From contig DAOWMZ010000016.1 of assembly GCA_030642845.1 (NCBI GenBank), forward strand, positions 1 through 13,316: a stretch of 13,316 nt of DNA, read 5' to 3'. A program made the position numbers and the translations under genes. This DNA comes from Candidatus Zixiibacteriota bacterium. GTDB taxonomy: Bacteria; Zixibacteria; MSB-5A5; GN15; FEB-12. The notes beneath the pieces are model-generated. The model ran no database searches, had not been told where the DNA came from, and saw nothing but the letters and a program-made list of their open reading frames with translations. This document shows positions 7,801 to 13,316 of the stretch, in pieces; within the stretch, counting starts at the first letter, position 1; every line of letters starts with the position of its first letter.

Positions 7801-9231
7801 ACTCCGTCGGAAGTTGCCCGAGTAGCTGAAGCCTACACCACATCCGAATATAGCTTTACGCAATTTTCTCTTGCAGCAGTGGTGGATGGAACGGTCAGAG
7901 ATGCTGATGATATACCGATTGAAGGTGCAATATTATCAATAAACACATGGGATGAAGATGTTTCGGATGAAAACGGAGGATATAGGTTGTCCGTACTTGA
8001 CAACGGAAACTACACCATTGATATAGAAAGTCCGGAAACGATGGAAATTGATGCTTGGGTTATTTATGTCAATGGTGACTCGGTCGGTATTGCTGATTCG
8101 GTTTTTCTCCCTCTGGTTGTCGGCACGGTAACACAAGTTGATTTCAAGGCTCTTCCATCTGCCGGTGGGAGTGGTATCATTGAGGGGAGTATATTTGGTC
8201 CATCAGGTGGATTATTGGGTGTAACAATCGACCTCTTCGATTGGAATGATATGTTATATGAAGTGACTGTTACCGATGCGACTGGTACATATTCTTATTT
8301 AGAAGTTCCGACCGGAGATTATAATGTAGCCGTTGTTACTCCTCTGGGATTCATTGCGAATCCTGAAATTCAACCGGTTAATGTTATATCCGGTTCTGTT
8401 AATGTGATCGATTTCAATCTTGACCAGATCGAAATTGTGGATTCGCGAAGAGGCAAAGGGTATTGGAAACATCAGGTAAATGTACATTTAAGCGGAAAAG
8501 GCAACGCGCATGAAAGTCTGGAGGAAATGTCAAATTATCTGGATCAGATTCGTTTACATTTTAACAATAACCTCGAACATCCTGTGATTATATTTGAGGT
8601 TGATCAACCAGCCAACCAAACCGACAGTCTGGAATCGCTACGTGCTCTTTTATCCGCTAACGGTGGTGACATGAATATCAAAGCTCGACAACACCTTGTA
8701 ACTTTGTTATTAAATGTGGCTTCGCTCAAATTACATCAAACGACCATCGTTACTGTAGACGGAGCCACCGTTTCACAAGCCATTACCCATTGTTACGATT
8801 TGATCATTGATTCTGATGAATCAAACGACGAGACCGCCAAGGATATAGCAGAAAAGATTAACAATGGCCAGCTTGTCGATGCGGGAGAAGTTCCATTATC
8901 GACTCCAGTGGTGGCATATAAAGGAATCATGGAAGATGAAAGTACTATACCTTACCGATTCTTTTTGTCTGAGAATTACCCAAACCCTTTCAATCCGAAT
9001 ACGGAAATCAGTTTCACTTTACCAGAGGCAGTATTTACCAATCTTAAAATCTATAATATATTGGGTCAACATATCGTAACTCTTGTAGACGATTATCTTG
9101 ATCCGGGGATTCACACGGTAACTTGGAATGGTACTTCTTCGACTAATGTTATTGTGGCAAGCGGTATTTATTTCTATCATTTTGAAGCAGGTGATTTTGT
9201 TGAAACCAAAAAAATGATCCTTCTTAAATAA
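4840..9231 (+). CDS. Large secreted multidomain protein with a transglutaminase-like domain and a C-terminal sorting domain
   Basis: A 1463-residue exported protein. The signal peptide is 'MKRLMLQLIMVSVTLCC...VLA', cut near residue 26. An N-terminal region of about 350 residues precedes a transglutaminase-like stretch with 'QGNCFSF' (C377), 'GSHVIGSF' (H442) and 'YYDPTFG' (D458), a plausible Cys-His-Asp triad. Four beta-type repeats of about 120-130 residues follow, starting near 535, 660, 780 and 900; each has a G-Y strand, an 'FDG..I/VY..G..GPY' motif and a 'YS[YF]..F' end, and the first three open with a calcium-loop-like D.N.(D/N)G. Two carboxypeptidase-regulatory-like folds lie near 1013-1100 and 1111-1195, and a helical 'GYWKHQ' region near 1200-1370. 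The C-terminus (1377-1463, 'ENYPNPFNPNTEISF' to 'KKMILLK') is a T9SS/FlgD-like sorting domain. AGGAGGG gives a strong ribosome site. Likely a cell-surface enzyme or adhesin; the substrate is unknown. Confidence 0.88.
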   Translation: MKRLMLQLIMVSVTLCCVLGSSSVLADEPLDSASVPDPSDSLLQVLLQSSGNGITLPSSGTVELTIMKTETSSLEDVLALTSPSYQTLTSNARNCVGCKWDLGWFEAESELVFTLDNQNPKTGPNQVTIYPRITGNSPLWSLNFEDWKDSDWDDVIATVRFYPDTIVKVKQITFLDDINIENIDDLIWDVTYDDKGEILSIWKGGPVADAMRNSTVAGKAKLEVELEGFPALPSTPLQVECSWHFSSQSWGGGSFEGNKLLDANNEVLINMPQVIGQYNLTLYFEIRDNDGNYISYQDFPGLTTFVTWDNPNLIASEIKANRLDKAVNWASPANTEVSMVDGLNAGIYYYGQNHWLYRDLHPGWMSLVDGAIQQGNCFSFSEVWEKLGALLGSDNTERFGPYKGEYLEGFLTKPATSMDGLNGNTYPCEDPIVIDRWLFGSHVIGSFTKPNSMYKYYDPTFGDKYSTSAQYVQWNIIGPNPNGTGLLDDGSHLIHILSGPTATWLWGLSCYEDILNGTMAMNEEHNSPFISNMSSDSGVDTNGDGLFEYLHIGIDVDVDIAGDYTIMARLMSNDSLITKRSHMYSTMISSVFSQQCDVGIETFDLQFSGQDIYKSGFDGNYQVVMSLTDENISLIDTASFFTTAYVHTQFREVTGEITGASDYGEDIDNDGLFDYLTVDVSLETVESGWYRVQGFLITDSTYFSSTSENSTLQIGANTVTIRFDGNEIRDYGIDAPYTLKVNLYAPDGYTFDSPLFQTSSYSYTDFDSRVARFTGSFTDHATDTNLNGKYDILTIEADIEVEQAGDYLVSAWLQSQAGEDIASARTNLSVSAGTHTVAVDFDGKYVYQHGVNGPYELIYIVIEDADGKKLDELELGYSTYGYSFSTFEPPSVTVTGTFNDYGWYSWIQPFWWLAIDIEINSVKGGYVSASAELYSVSGEYIVASSTLQYMLPNYPQMVRLLFDGRRIYGNQEDGPYDLRNLVVYHEDTPSEVARVAEAYTTSEYSFTQFSLAAVVDGTVRDADDIPIEGAILSINTWDEDVSDENGGYRLSVLDNGNYTIDIESPETMEIDAWVIYVNGDSVGIADSVFLPLVVGTVTQVDFKALPSAGGSGIIEGSIFGPSGGLLGVTIDLFDWNDMLYEVTVTDATGTYSYLEVPTGDYNVAVVTPLGFIANPEIQPVNVISGSVNVIDFNLDQIEIVDSRRGKGYWKHQVNVHLSGKGNAHESLEEMSNYLDQIRLHFNNNLEHPVIIFEVDQPANQTDSLESLRALLSANGGDMNIKARQHLVTLLLNVASLKLHQTTIVTVDGATVSQAITHCYDLIIDSDESNDETAKDIAEKINNGQLVDAGEVPLSTPVVAYKGIMEDESTIPYRFFLSENYPNPFNPNTEISFTLPEAVFTNLKIYNILGQHIVTLVDDYLDPGIHTVTWNGTSSTNVIVASGIYFYHFEAGDFVETKKMILLK

Positions 9232-9257
9232 CTAAACCATTGACGAATCTTGTATTT

Positions 9258-9294
9258 AACCGGTAATCATTAATTATGATTACCGGTTTTTTTT
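9258..9294 (+). terminator. Strong rho-independent terminator after the surface-protein gene
   Basis: A perfect 13-bp stem, AACCGGTAATCAT (9258-9270) / ATGATTACCGGTT (9276-9288), has a 5-base loop and is followed by eight T residues (9287-9294). It begins 26 bases after the stop codon. Confidence 0.93.
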
Positions 9295-9323
9295 AAAGTC
9301 TTCGTTTCCTTGTTTTCTATAGA

Positions 9324-9512
9324 GAAGAGATATTCAATATTCTTGGTCAAAGGGTAAATAATTTAATAGATCAAGATCTGGAATCTGGTATACATAAAAT
9401 CCAATGGGATAGTAAGAATTCTAATAGTGAACTAGTATCATCAGGCATATATTTCTATAGGGTGGAAGCAGGTGACATGATAATTACAAAAAAGATGACT
9501 ATAATAAAATAA
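9324..9512 (+). pseudogene. Orphan C-terminal sorting-domain fragment
   Basis: An open frame after the TAA at 9294-9296 encodes, from about 9324, 'EIFNILGQRVNNLIDQDL', then 'SSGIYFYRVEAGDMIITKK' and 'MTIIK', ending at TAA 9510-9512. This aligns along its length with the last 62 or so residues of the protein encoded at 4840-9231 ('KIYNILGQHIV', 'ASGIYFYHFEAGDFVETKK'). There is no start codon with a ribosome site, no signal peptide and no passenger domain. It is the 3' remnant of a second surface-protein gene, left by recombination or deletion. The DNA is more AT-rich than the intact copy, so it is probably a diverged paralogue, not a recent duplicate. Confidence 0.75.
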
Positions 9513-9523
9513 AGAGGTGAATT

Positions 9524-9595
9524 ATGAAAAACACTAGAATTCTTATAATACTATTATCTTTAATCTTAGTAATTAGTATATTTTGGCTGAATTAA
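9524..9595 (+). CDS. Tiny hydrophobic ORF resembling an isolated signal peptide (23 residues)
   Basis: It encodes 'MKNTRILIILLSLILVISIF' plus WLN, with an AAGAGGTGA ribosome site eight or so bases upstream, and starts 12 bases after the orphan sorting-domain fragment. It has a basic start and a long hydrophobic core but no cleavage site or mature part. It could be a real membrane micro-peptide, or the start of an exported protein whose remainder was lost. No family is recognised. Confidence 0.4.
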   Translation: MKNTRILIILLSLILVISIFWLN

Positions 9596-9663
9596 TGGGT
9601 AATCAACACTTCAGGCGGGTATGTTGAAATTGTCTGTTGGTTCTTCTTGTTTGCTGATATTGT

Positions 9664-9682
9664 CTGGTATTACCTGGTATTA
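9664..9682 (+). repeat. Tandem 9-mer CTGGTATTA
   Basis: CTGGTATTA occurs at 9664-9672 and 9674-9682, separated by one C. TGTCTGGT at 9661-9668 recurs at 9769-9776 and, inverted, at 9722-9729, linking this repeat to the structured element just downstream. Confidence 0.5.
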
Positions 9683-9692
9683 GGGTTATGAG

Positions 9693-9799
9693 CCTGTTCA
9701 AAAGTCCGAACAACAGGAAGCACCAGACACTAACCCGTAGTAATAGCAACTATTTACGGGAGACACAGTGTCTGGTGTTTCTTCTTATTATCTCCTGTT
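9693..9799. other. Nested palindromic element, candidate structured RNA or small mobile/regulatory element
   Basis: CACCAGACACT (9721-9731) pairs perfectly with AGTGTCTGGTG (9767-9777), extendable to about 15 bp with one G-U pair. Inside, CCCGTA (9734-9739) pairs with TACGGG (9755-9760). Outside, AACAGGA (9712-9718) pairs with TCCTGTT (9793-9799), but CCTGTT at 9693-9698 can instead pair with AACAGG, so two outer structures exclude each other. Downstream of the main stem the DNA is T-rich (9778-9793). There is no coding potential. A structured RNA, an attenuator or a small palindromic element would all fit. Surrounding bases 9596-9692 show only the 9-mer repeat. Confidence 0.5.
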
Positions 9800-10172
9800 T
9801 TGGCTAATTATGTTAGAAAATTGTTAGAAAGGGGTGTATGTTAACATAGAAGCAGTACTCCACGATAAAGAGGGCATTTTGTAATTTTCGATTGGATTAT
9901 AACCGCTATTTCTGGAAATGAATCCAGTTCCCAGCAAACATAATCAGATTTCGGCAATGACTATAACATAACTCAGATTTGCGTTTGAGGTTTGAAATTT
10001 CTATCTTATGATATTAAATGAGATAGTGTGGCAGTGTCAAAATAAATGAGGCGATTTGCCTATGGTGGCCAACGGATTTGCCTGCCAGTTAGCGGAAAGT
10101 AAGAGTTTGATACTGTCTTAATTCATGGGAATAGTGAAATTTGAATGTATGATTCAATTTTAAAAAGGAGGG
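9800..10172. other. Intergenic region before the chimeric regulator
   Basis: No gene is supported. TTGATA, 17 bases, AATAGT at about 10107-10135 is a weak sigma-70-like promoter candidate. Two GATTTGCC copies occur at 10053-10060 and 10074-10081. TGGCC-N8-TTTGC near 10065-10081 resembles a sigma-54 promoter but has 11 bases instead of ten between GG and GC. A strong GGAGGG ribosome site ends the region at 10167-10172. Confidence 0.35.
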
Positions 10173-12224
10173 ATGATGATTACTATTAAATCAACATTGC
10201 CATTAGTAGTTATTCTGGTAATGCTTATGTCGTTGGATGCTCGTCCCGAATGCGACTCAATTGAATATTTAACCGACATCAATACCGGTGATGCGGCCCT
10301 TGGAATATTCGTCAGAGGTAATCGTTTATATGTAGCAGACCGTGGATCAGGATTCAAGGTAATGAACATCAAAGACGCCAATAAACTTGTCCTTATGGGG
10401 AGCTATCTGGAACAAGGTCGATCACAGGCCCAGGATGTCTTTGTCTCTAGAAGCTTGGCATATGTGGCAGAGGGAGGAAGGGGATTTAGCATAATAGATG
10501 TAGCAGATCCATATAACCCAAGCTTGGTTCGATATGTTTCAAATCCCGGATTAAGCGGCGCTTATACTGATGTATATGTATCAGGTGACTACGCGTATTT
10601 CGCACATACTCCTCGCGGTTTATTAATATTCAATATTTCGAAGCTATCAAAACCAAAACTAGTAGGTGAATTCAAGGTTAGAAAAGCAGAAGTCGCAGAT
10701 GTATTTGTAAGGGGACGGTATGCTTACCTTGCGGTAACTAGTCATCAAAATCCATCAGGCACCGGATTACTAATCATTGATGTAACGAACCCAAGCAACC
10801 CTCTTTTAGTAAATAGTCTAAAGACTCCTGGGCAAGCCTTGAATTTATTTATAGCCGATGATTATGCCTATATCGCCGATTTGAGTGGTGGACTTCAAAT
10901 AGTTGACATATCCAATAGTTGGAATCCACGAACAGTTGGAACATGGGAGGGTGGGTCCGTCGCCAATGTCTGTGTATATAGTAATATCGCCAATGCTGTA
11001 GATCGATATAAGAACCGAGTGTACGCCATCGACGTAAGAAACCCTACATCCCCACATCTCATCTCTCAGTGTAGGATATACGGAGGTGCAAACATAGAGG
11101 GGAGGACAGCTCAAACATGTGATATCGGCGTAAAGGACGAGTATATCTATGTAGCAAATTGGAGAAAGATCAACATCCTAAAATGTGTTCCCAAAGAAAA
11201 AGCTCTTAAAAAAGGATTGAAAATTTCTCTTGAGATTGCTCCTGAATCGGCTCTTATCTCTCAGATTAAACGACTTTTTGGTGATCTCTATCTCGCAACT
11301 AACAAATACAAACTAGCTGATAAATACACCAAAGAAGCTCTTGTTGTTGCCGAGAAAATCGGTGAGAAAGTTGAAATCGCCGCCTGCTATAGAATCTTTG
11401 CTCAACTTGAGCATCGTAATGACAACGATAACAAATCCGCCCAGGCGGACAAGGCCAAAGAATACTACACTAAAGCAATCGACCTGTTCAAACTGATTGG
11501 GTCACGATACGAATTAGCGGTCACACAATATTTAGCGGCAACGAGTGGTTTGTATCACAACGGTGTGCGCCATGCTATGCTTTACATGACTCGTGACTAT
11601 TTTGAATCTGAAAATGTTAAACCTTATTTAAAGAAAATAGAGAAAGCATTAAAGAACCCAACTACCAAAGAGAAATTAAAACCAATCGCATCTGGTGCTC
11701 CGACTATTATTGCCGTTAACCCTCAGATGAAAAAACTGGTTGAGATAGCTGAGAATGTCGCTCAGTCGGATATGTCGGTTCTATTGACTGGCGAAACTGG
11801 CACTGGCAAAGACCTGATAGCGAGTTATATTCACCACGCCAGTTGCCGTGAAGGCGATTTTGTGGAATTTAACTGTCCACTCTTTTCTGATGGTCTTTTT
11901 GAATCGGAGCTTTTTGGCAGTGTCAAAGGAGCTTTCACCAGCGCAAACAAAGATCGAGTCGGGCGGGTAGAATTGGCTAACAACGGCACACTTTTCCTGA
12001 ATGAAATCAGCGAGATTCCTGTCCAGCAACAGGCTAAACTCTTACGAGTGATAGAAACAGGTGAATATGAAAAGGTCGGCTCAAGCAAAAAGCTAAAAAC
12101 CAACTGCCGTATAATTGTCGCTACAAATGTTGATTTGAAACAGAGAATATCAGATGGTAAATTCCGTGCTGATCTTTACCATAGGATTAATGAGATACCC
12201 TATTCATCTACCACCTCTGTGTGA
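10173..12224 (+). CDS. Chimeric, frameshifted gene: secreted LVIVD beta-propeller fused to a TPR/sigma-54 activator (5' part)
   Basis: Residues 1-25 are a signal peptide. Residues 40-335 hold six or seven LVIVD repeats (for example 'YVAEGGRGFSIIDVADPYNP', 'YIADLSGGLQIVDISNSWNP'), a surface propeller. At about residue 338-346 (nt 11184-11210) this passes without a linker into TPR helices ('LFGDLYLATNKYKLADKYTK', 'CYRIFAQLEHR', 'LIGSRYELAVTQYLAA') and then a sigma-54 AAA+ domain: Walker A GETGTGKD (540-547), GAFTSA (586-591) and Walker B LFLNEI with N610 where Asp is usual. An exported propeller and a cytoplasmic activator do not belong in one chain, so the ORF looks like a deletion fusion of two genes. 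It ends early after 'RINE' because of a one-base shift near 12195. ATG 10176 fits the GGAGGG ribosome site better than ATG 10173. Confidence 0.85.
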   Translation: MMITIKSTLPLVVILVMLMSLDARPECDSIEYLTDINTGDAALGIFVRGNRLYVADRGSGFKVMNIKDANKLVLMGSYLEQGRSQAQDVFVSRSLAYVAEGGRGFSIIDVADPYNPSLVRYVSNPGLSGAYTDVYVSGDYAYFAHTPRGLLIFNISKLSKPKLVGEFKVRKAEVADVFVRGRYAYLAVTSHQNPSGTGLLIIDVTNPSNPLLVNSLKTPGQALNLFIADDYAYIADLSGGLQIVDISNSWNPRTVGTWEGGSVANVCVYSNIANAVDRYKNRVYAIDVRNPTSPHLISQCRIYGGANIEGRTAQTCDIGVKDEYIYVANWRKINILKCVPKEKALKKGLKISLEIAPESALISQIKRLFGDLYLATNKYKLADKYTKEALVVAEKIGEKVEIAACYRIFAQLEHRNDNDNKSAQADKAKEYYTKAIDLFKLIGSRYELAVTQYLAATSGLYHNGVRHAMLYMTRDYFESENVKPYLKKIEKALKNPTTKEKLKPIASGAPTIIAVNPQMKKLVEIAENVAQSDMSVLLTGETGTGKDLIASYIHHASCREGDFVEFNCPLFSDGLFESELFGSVKGAFTSANKDRVGRVELANNGTLFLNEISEIPVQQQAKLLRVIETGEYEKVGSSKKLKTNCRIIVATNVDLKQRISDGKFRADLYHRINEIPYSSTTSV

Positions 12225-12591
12225 ACGAAAAGAAGATATCCCTGAACTGGTGAAGTATTTTATTAAAGAAGTTGGATTTAATGTTAACGGTCATAAGAAA
12301 CATGTTAACGATGTGATCCGCAAGTTAAGCCAGAATCACTGGACAGGTAATGTCAGAGAATTACTAAATGAGATTAGACGCTTGTATGCCACCAGCGATA
12401 AATCAATTGTAAAGATGATTGATTTGATAAATGAATCCCAACCTCAATCTGATAGTGATCAACTCCTGAATTTACTTGTAAAAGCAGATTGGAATCAAAG
12501 TGAAGTTGCCCGCCAACTCAATGTAAGCGAAACAACAATTCGTAAACGAATCAAAAAATACAATATTTCAAGACCTATTCAAATTAAATAA
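12154..12591 (+). CDS. 3' part of the frameshifted sigma-54 activator (end of AAA+ domain and HTH)
   Basis: Only the part from about 12196 is real protein: 'YPIHLPPLCERKEDIPELV' continues directly from 'DLYHRINE' of the upstream frame, as in sigma-54 activators (RLN.(F/Y)PI.LPPLRER..DIP). It then carries 'HWTGNVRELLNEIRRLY' and a Fis/HTH_8-type DNA-binding helix pair ('DWNQSEVARQLNVSETTIRK'). The shift needs one extra base in 12192-12200, for example the A at 12195. The ATG at 12154 lies in sequence that codes in the other frame and has no ribosome site, so separate translation is unlikely. With the shift repaired, the joined product would have about 805 residues. I regard the two pieces as one pseudogene, unless the shift is an assembly error. 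Confidence 0.8.
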   Translation: MVNSVLIFTIGLMRYPIHLPPLCERKEDIPELVKYFIKEVGFNVNGHKKHVNDVIRKLSQNHWTGNVRELLNEIRRLYATSDKSIVKMIDLINESQPQSDSDQLLNLLVKADWNQSEVARQLNVSETTIRKRIKKYNISRPIQIK

Positions 12592-12610
12592 CTATAGATA
12601 AGTATTTTCA

Positions 12611-12728
12611 CTCGAACCACTTCGATTCAAAACTCGAACCTATAAAAAACATCTCATCTCATTTTAATTAAACAAGTTATAAGGGTGCGAAAATCACCTC
12701 GAACCTTGCTCGAACTAAAACTCGAACC
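12611..12728. repeat. Two helically phased triads of (C)TCGAAC(C)
   Basis: TCGA cores begin at 12612, 12622 and 12634, and again at 12699, 12710 and 12722. Five of the six are CTCGAAC(C); the one at 12622 is degenerate (TTCGATT). Spacings inside the triads are 10/12 and 11/12 bases, about one DNA turn, and the two triads are offset by 87-88 bases. They lie about 110-225 bases upstream of the -24 element at 12836, the usual enhancer distance. Candidate binding array for an activator or repressor. Confidence 0.6.
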
Positions 12729-12730
12729 TT

Positions 12731-12755
12731 TGGGGGTGTTATCAATAATCCCCCA
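12731..12755 (+). terminator. Weak hairpin, TGGGGG/CCCCCA, possible terminator
   Basis: A 6-bp stem, TGGGGG (12731-12736) / CCCCCA (12750-12755), with a 13-base loop, is followed by T-rich but interrupted sequence. It is 140 bases downstream of the regulator stop. The loop is long and there is no clean T run, so it may only be an operator dyad. Confidence 0.3.
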
Positions 12756-12806
12756 TTAGATTTTAATCTTTATTTTCTTCACATTGTACTATTACACAGT
12801 AGCTTA

Positions 12807-12825
12807 TCGCATTCTTTTCGCATTC
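12807..12825. promoter_or_regulatory. Direct repeat of TCGCATTC, 11 bases apart
   Basis: TCGCATTC at 12807-12814 and 12818-12825 is the reverse complement of GAATGCGA found at 2605-2612. The pair ends 11 bases before the GG of the sigma-54-like promoter, on one face of the helix. Confidence 0.45.
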
Positions 12826-12834
12826 CAATCAAAT

Positions 12835-12851
12835 TGGCACGGTTTATGATA
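12835..12851 (+). promoter_or_regulatory. Second sigma-54-like -24/-12 promoter
   Basis: TGGCACGGTTTATGATA: the -24 part, TGGCACG, is a perfect consensus. GG at 12836-12837 is followed by ten bases and GA at 12848-12849, the same GA variant as the promoter at 2719. A start near 12860 would give a leader of about 330 bases before the gene at 13188. The ORF at 12897 within the leader lacks a placed ribosome site and is probably not real. Confidence 0.5.
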
Positions 12852-12989
12852 TACTATTATGCGTGACTCTTGGAAGGTGAAGAATTGGCTTCATAAATGG
12901 GTGTTCCCAATCCCTTTTTACTTATGTCTTTCTCTCAAAGGCATTGTATGATGTGTCATTTTCGTTTTTCAAGATATGGTGTGATACTC

Positions 12990-13015
12990 CTGGGTTCGGC
13001 TCATACCGAACCCAG
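12990..13015. other. Perfect 10-bp hairpin in the leader of the last gene
   Basis: CTGGGTTCGG (12990-12999) and CCGAACCCAG (13006-13015) pair perfectly around a 6-base loop. No T run follows, so it is not a typical terminator. It lies about 130 bases downstream of the proposed transcription start and 170 bases before ATG 13188. Possible leader regulation, RNA stability or processing element. Confidence 0.6.
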
Positions 13016-13187
13016 AGAGATTGAGCATATACTTAGAAGGGTGTGCTATTGTAACGTACTAAACGTAAATGATAATAAATCGTCTATGTATTAATAGGGT
13101 AGGCATAAGTTTTCGGAGGTTGATAAATAAGAAAAAATCAATTATTCTCTTTATGGTATATATTTACATTCAGGTACGGAGGTATTT

Positions 13188-13316
13188 ATGAAAAGAATGA
13201 TAATTTTAATAATCAGCGCATTTTTTGTTGTAACAATATCATTTGCACAAACAATTGAACAGAGAAATCAAATATCCGGAAACCCTTTTGTCCCGATTGC
13301 ATCTATGGATAAGAAA
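13188..13316 (+). CDS. Start of a secreted protein (partial, cut by window end)
   Basis: Forty-three codons are visible, with no stop. 'MKRMIILIISAFFVVTISFA' is a clear signal peptide, predicted to be cut after SFA, followed by 'QTIEQRNQISGNPFVPIASM'. A CGGAGG ribosome site lies 5-6 bases upstream. The mature part is too short to assign a family. It is the first gene downstream of the sigma-54-like promoter at 12835, in the same position as the secreted peptide at 2776 relative to its own activator gene. Confidence 0.8.
   Translation, partial: MKRMIILIISAFFVVTISFAQTIEQRNQISGNPFVPIASMDKK

Noticed and set aside
8572..8578. A further CTCGAAC copy
   Set aside because: A single copy inside coding DNA with no phased partners; not part of the 12611-12728 array.
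9613..9629. AGGCGGGTATGTTGAAA, a third GG-N10-GA element
   Set aside because: The -24 half matches only GGC and GG-N10-GA is expected by chance several times in this window; mentioned only because the structured element at 9693 lies downstream.
9721..9777. CRISPR repeat, tRNA or integron attC site at the nested palindrome
   Set aside because: There is only one unit and no spacers, no cloverleaf with a TTC-type loop, and no conserved attC core bases or integrase gene nearby.
10065..10081. Sigma-54-like element upstream of the chimeric gene
   Set aside because: There are eleven bases instead of ten between GG and GC; this spacing is normally strict.
11831..12103. Minus-strand ORFs over the second activator
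   Set aside because: They lie opposite the Walker A to Walker B coding region, with low-complexity translations.
12897..13094. 65-codon plus-strand ORF
   Set aside because: It reads straight through the perfect hairpin at 12990-13015, the nearest purine-rich sequence is too far from the ATG, and the product has no family features.
13120..13191. TTG ORF overlapping the last gene in an ATGA arrangement
   Set aside because: The GGAGG is directly adjacent to the TTG, leaving no spacing for initiation; no other start is available.

Overview
The window looks like DNA from an uncultivated FCB-group bacterium (Zixibacteria, KSB1, Marinimicrobia or a similar lineage). The clues are a secreted protein ending in an 'ENYPNPFNPNTEISF...ILGQ...ASGIYFYHF...KKMILLK' sorting domain, a LVIVD-repeat protein, and two long TPR-containing sigma-54 regulators. 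Phylum is inferred from these families only. Shine-Dalgarno sites (GGAGG-like) precede most genes. By eye the left 4.8 kb is very AT-rich (about 22-30% GC in sampled lines), while the large surface-protein gene and the right-hand regulator are nearer 37-42%, so the window looks like a mosaic.

Layout. (1) 92-2521: a TPR-GAF-AAA-Fis sigma-54-type activator, probably missing its N-terminus. (2) 2522-2775: regulatory DNA with GAATGCG-type sites, a TGACAAA/TTTGTCA dyad and a sigma-54-like -24/-12 element. (3) 2776-3030: a secreted 84-residue pre-peptide followed by a terminator. (4) 3066-3680: an HTH_11 regulator. (5) 3681-4839: a decayed stretch with two small genes, each broken by one in-frame stop, an IS110-family transposase stub, and two copies of a CTGACAG dyad over possible promoters. 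(6) 4840-9231: a 1463-residue surface protein with a transglutaminase-like Cys/His/Asp triad, four beta-type repeats, two carboxypeptidase-regulatory-like folds and a C-terminal sorting domain, closed by a strong terminator. (7) 9296-10172: an orphan piece of another sorting domain, a 23-codon signal-peptide-like ORF and a strongly structured palindromic element. (8) 10173-12591: a second sigma-54 regulator, fused behind a secreted LVIVD propeller and broken by a one-base frameshift. (9) 12592-13187: regulatory DNA with two helically phased TCGA triads, two GAATGCGA octamers in inverse orientation and a second sigma-54-like promoter. (10) 13188-13316: the start of another secreted protein, cut by the window end.

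The most interesting pattern is that the same order occurs twice: TPR/sigma-54 activator gene, GAATGCGA sites, a GG-N10-GA promoter, then a small signal-peptide gene. This suggests a module in which an activator with a TPR sensor region drives expression of an exported peptide or protein, possibly a sigma-54 analogue of TPR/peptide signalling pairs. That function is inferred. The many broken genes around it show that the region turns over quickly.
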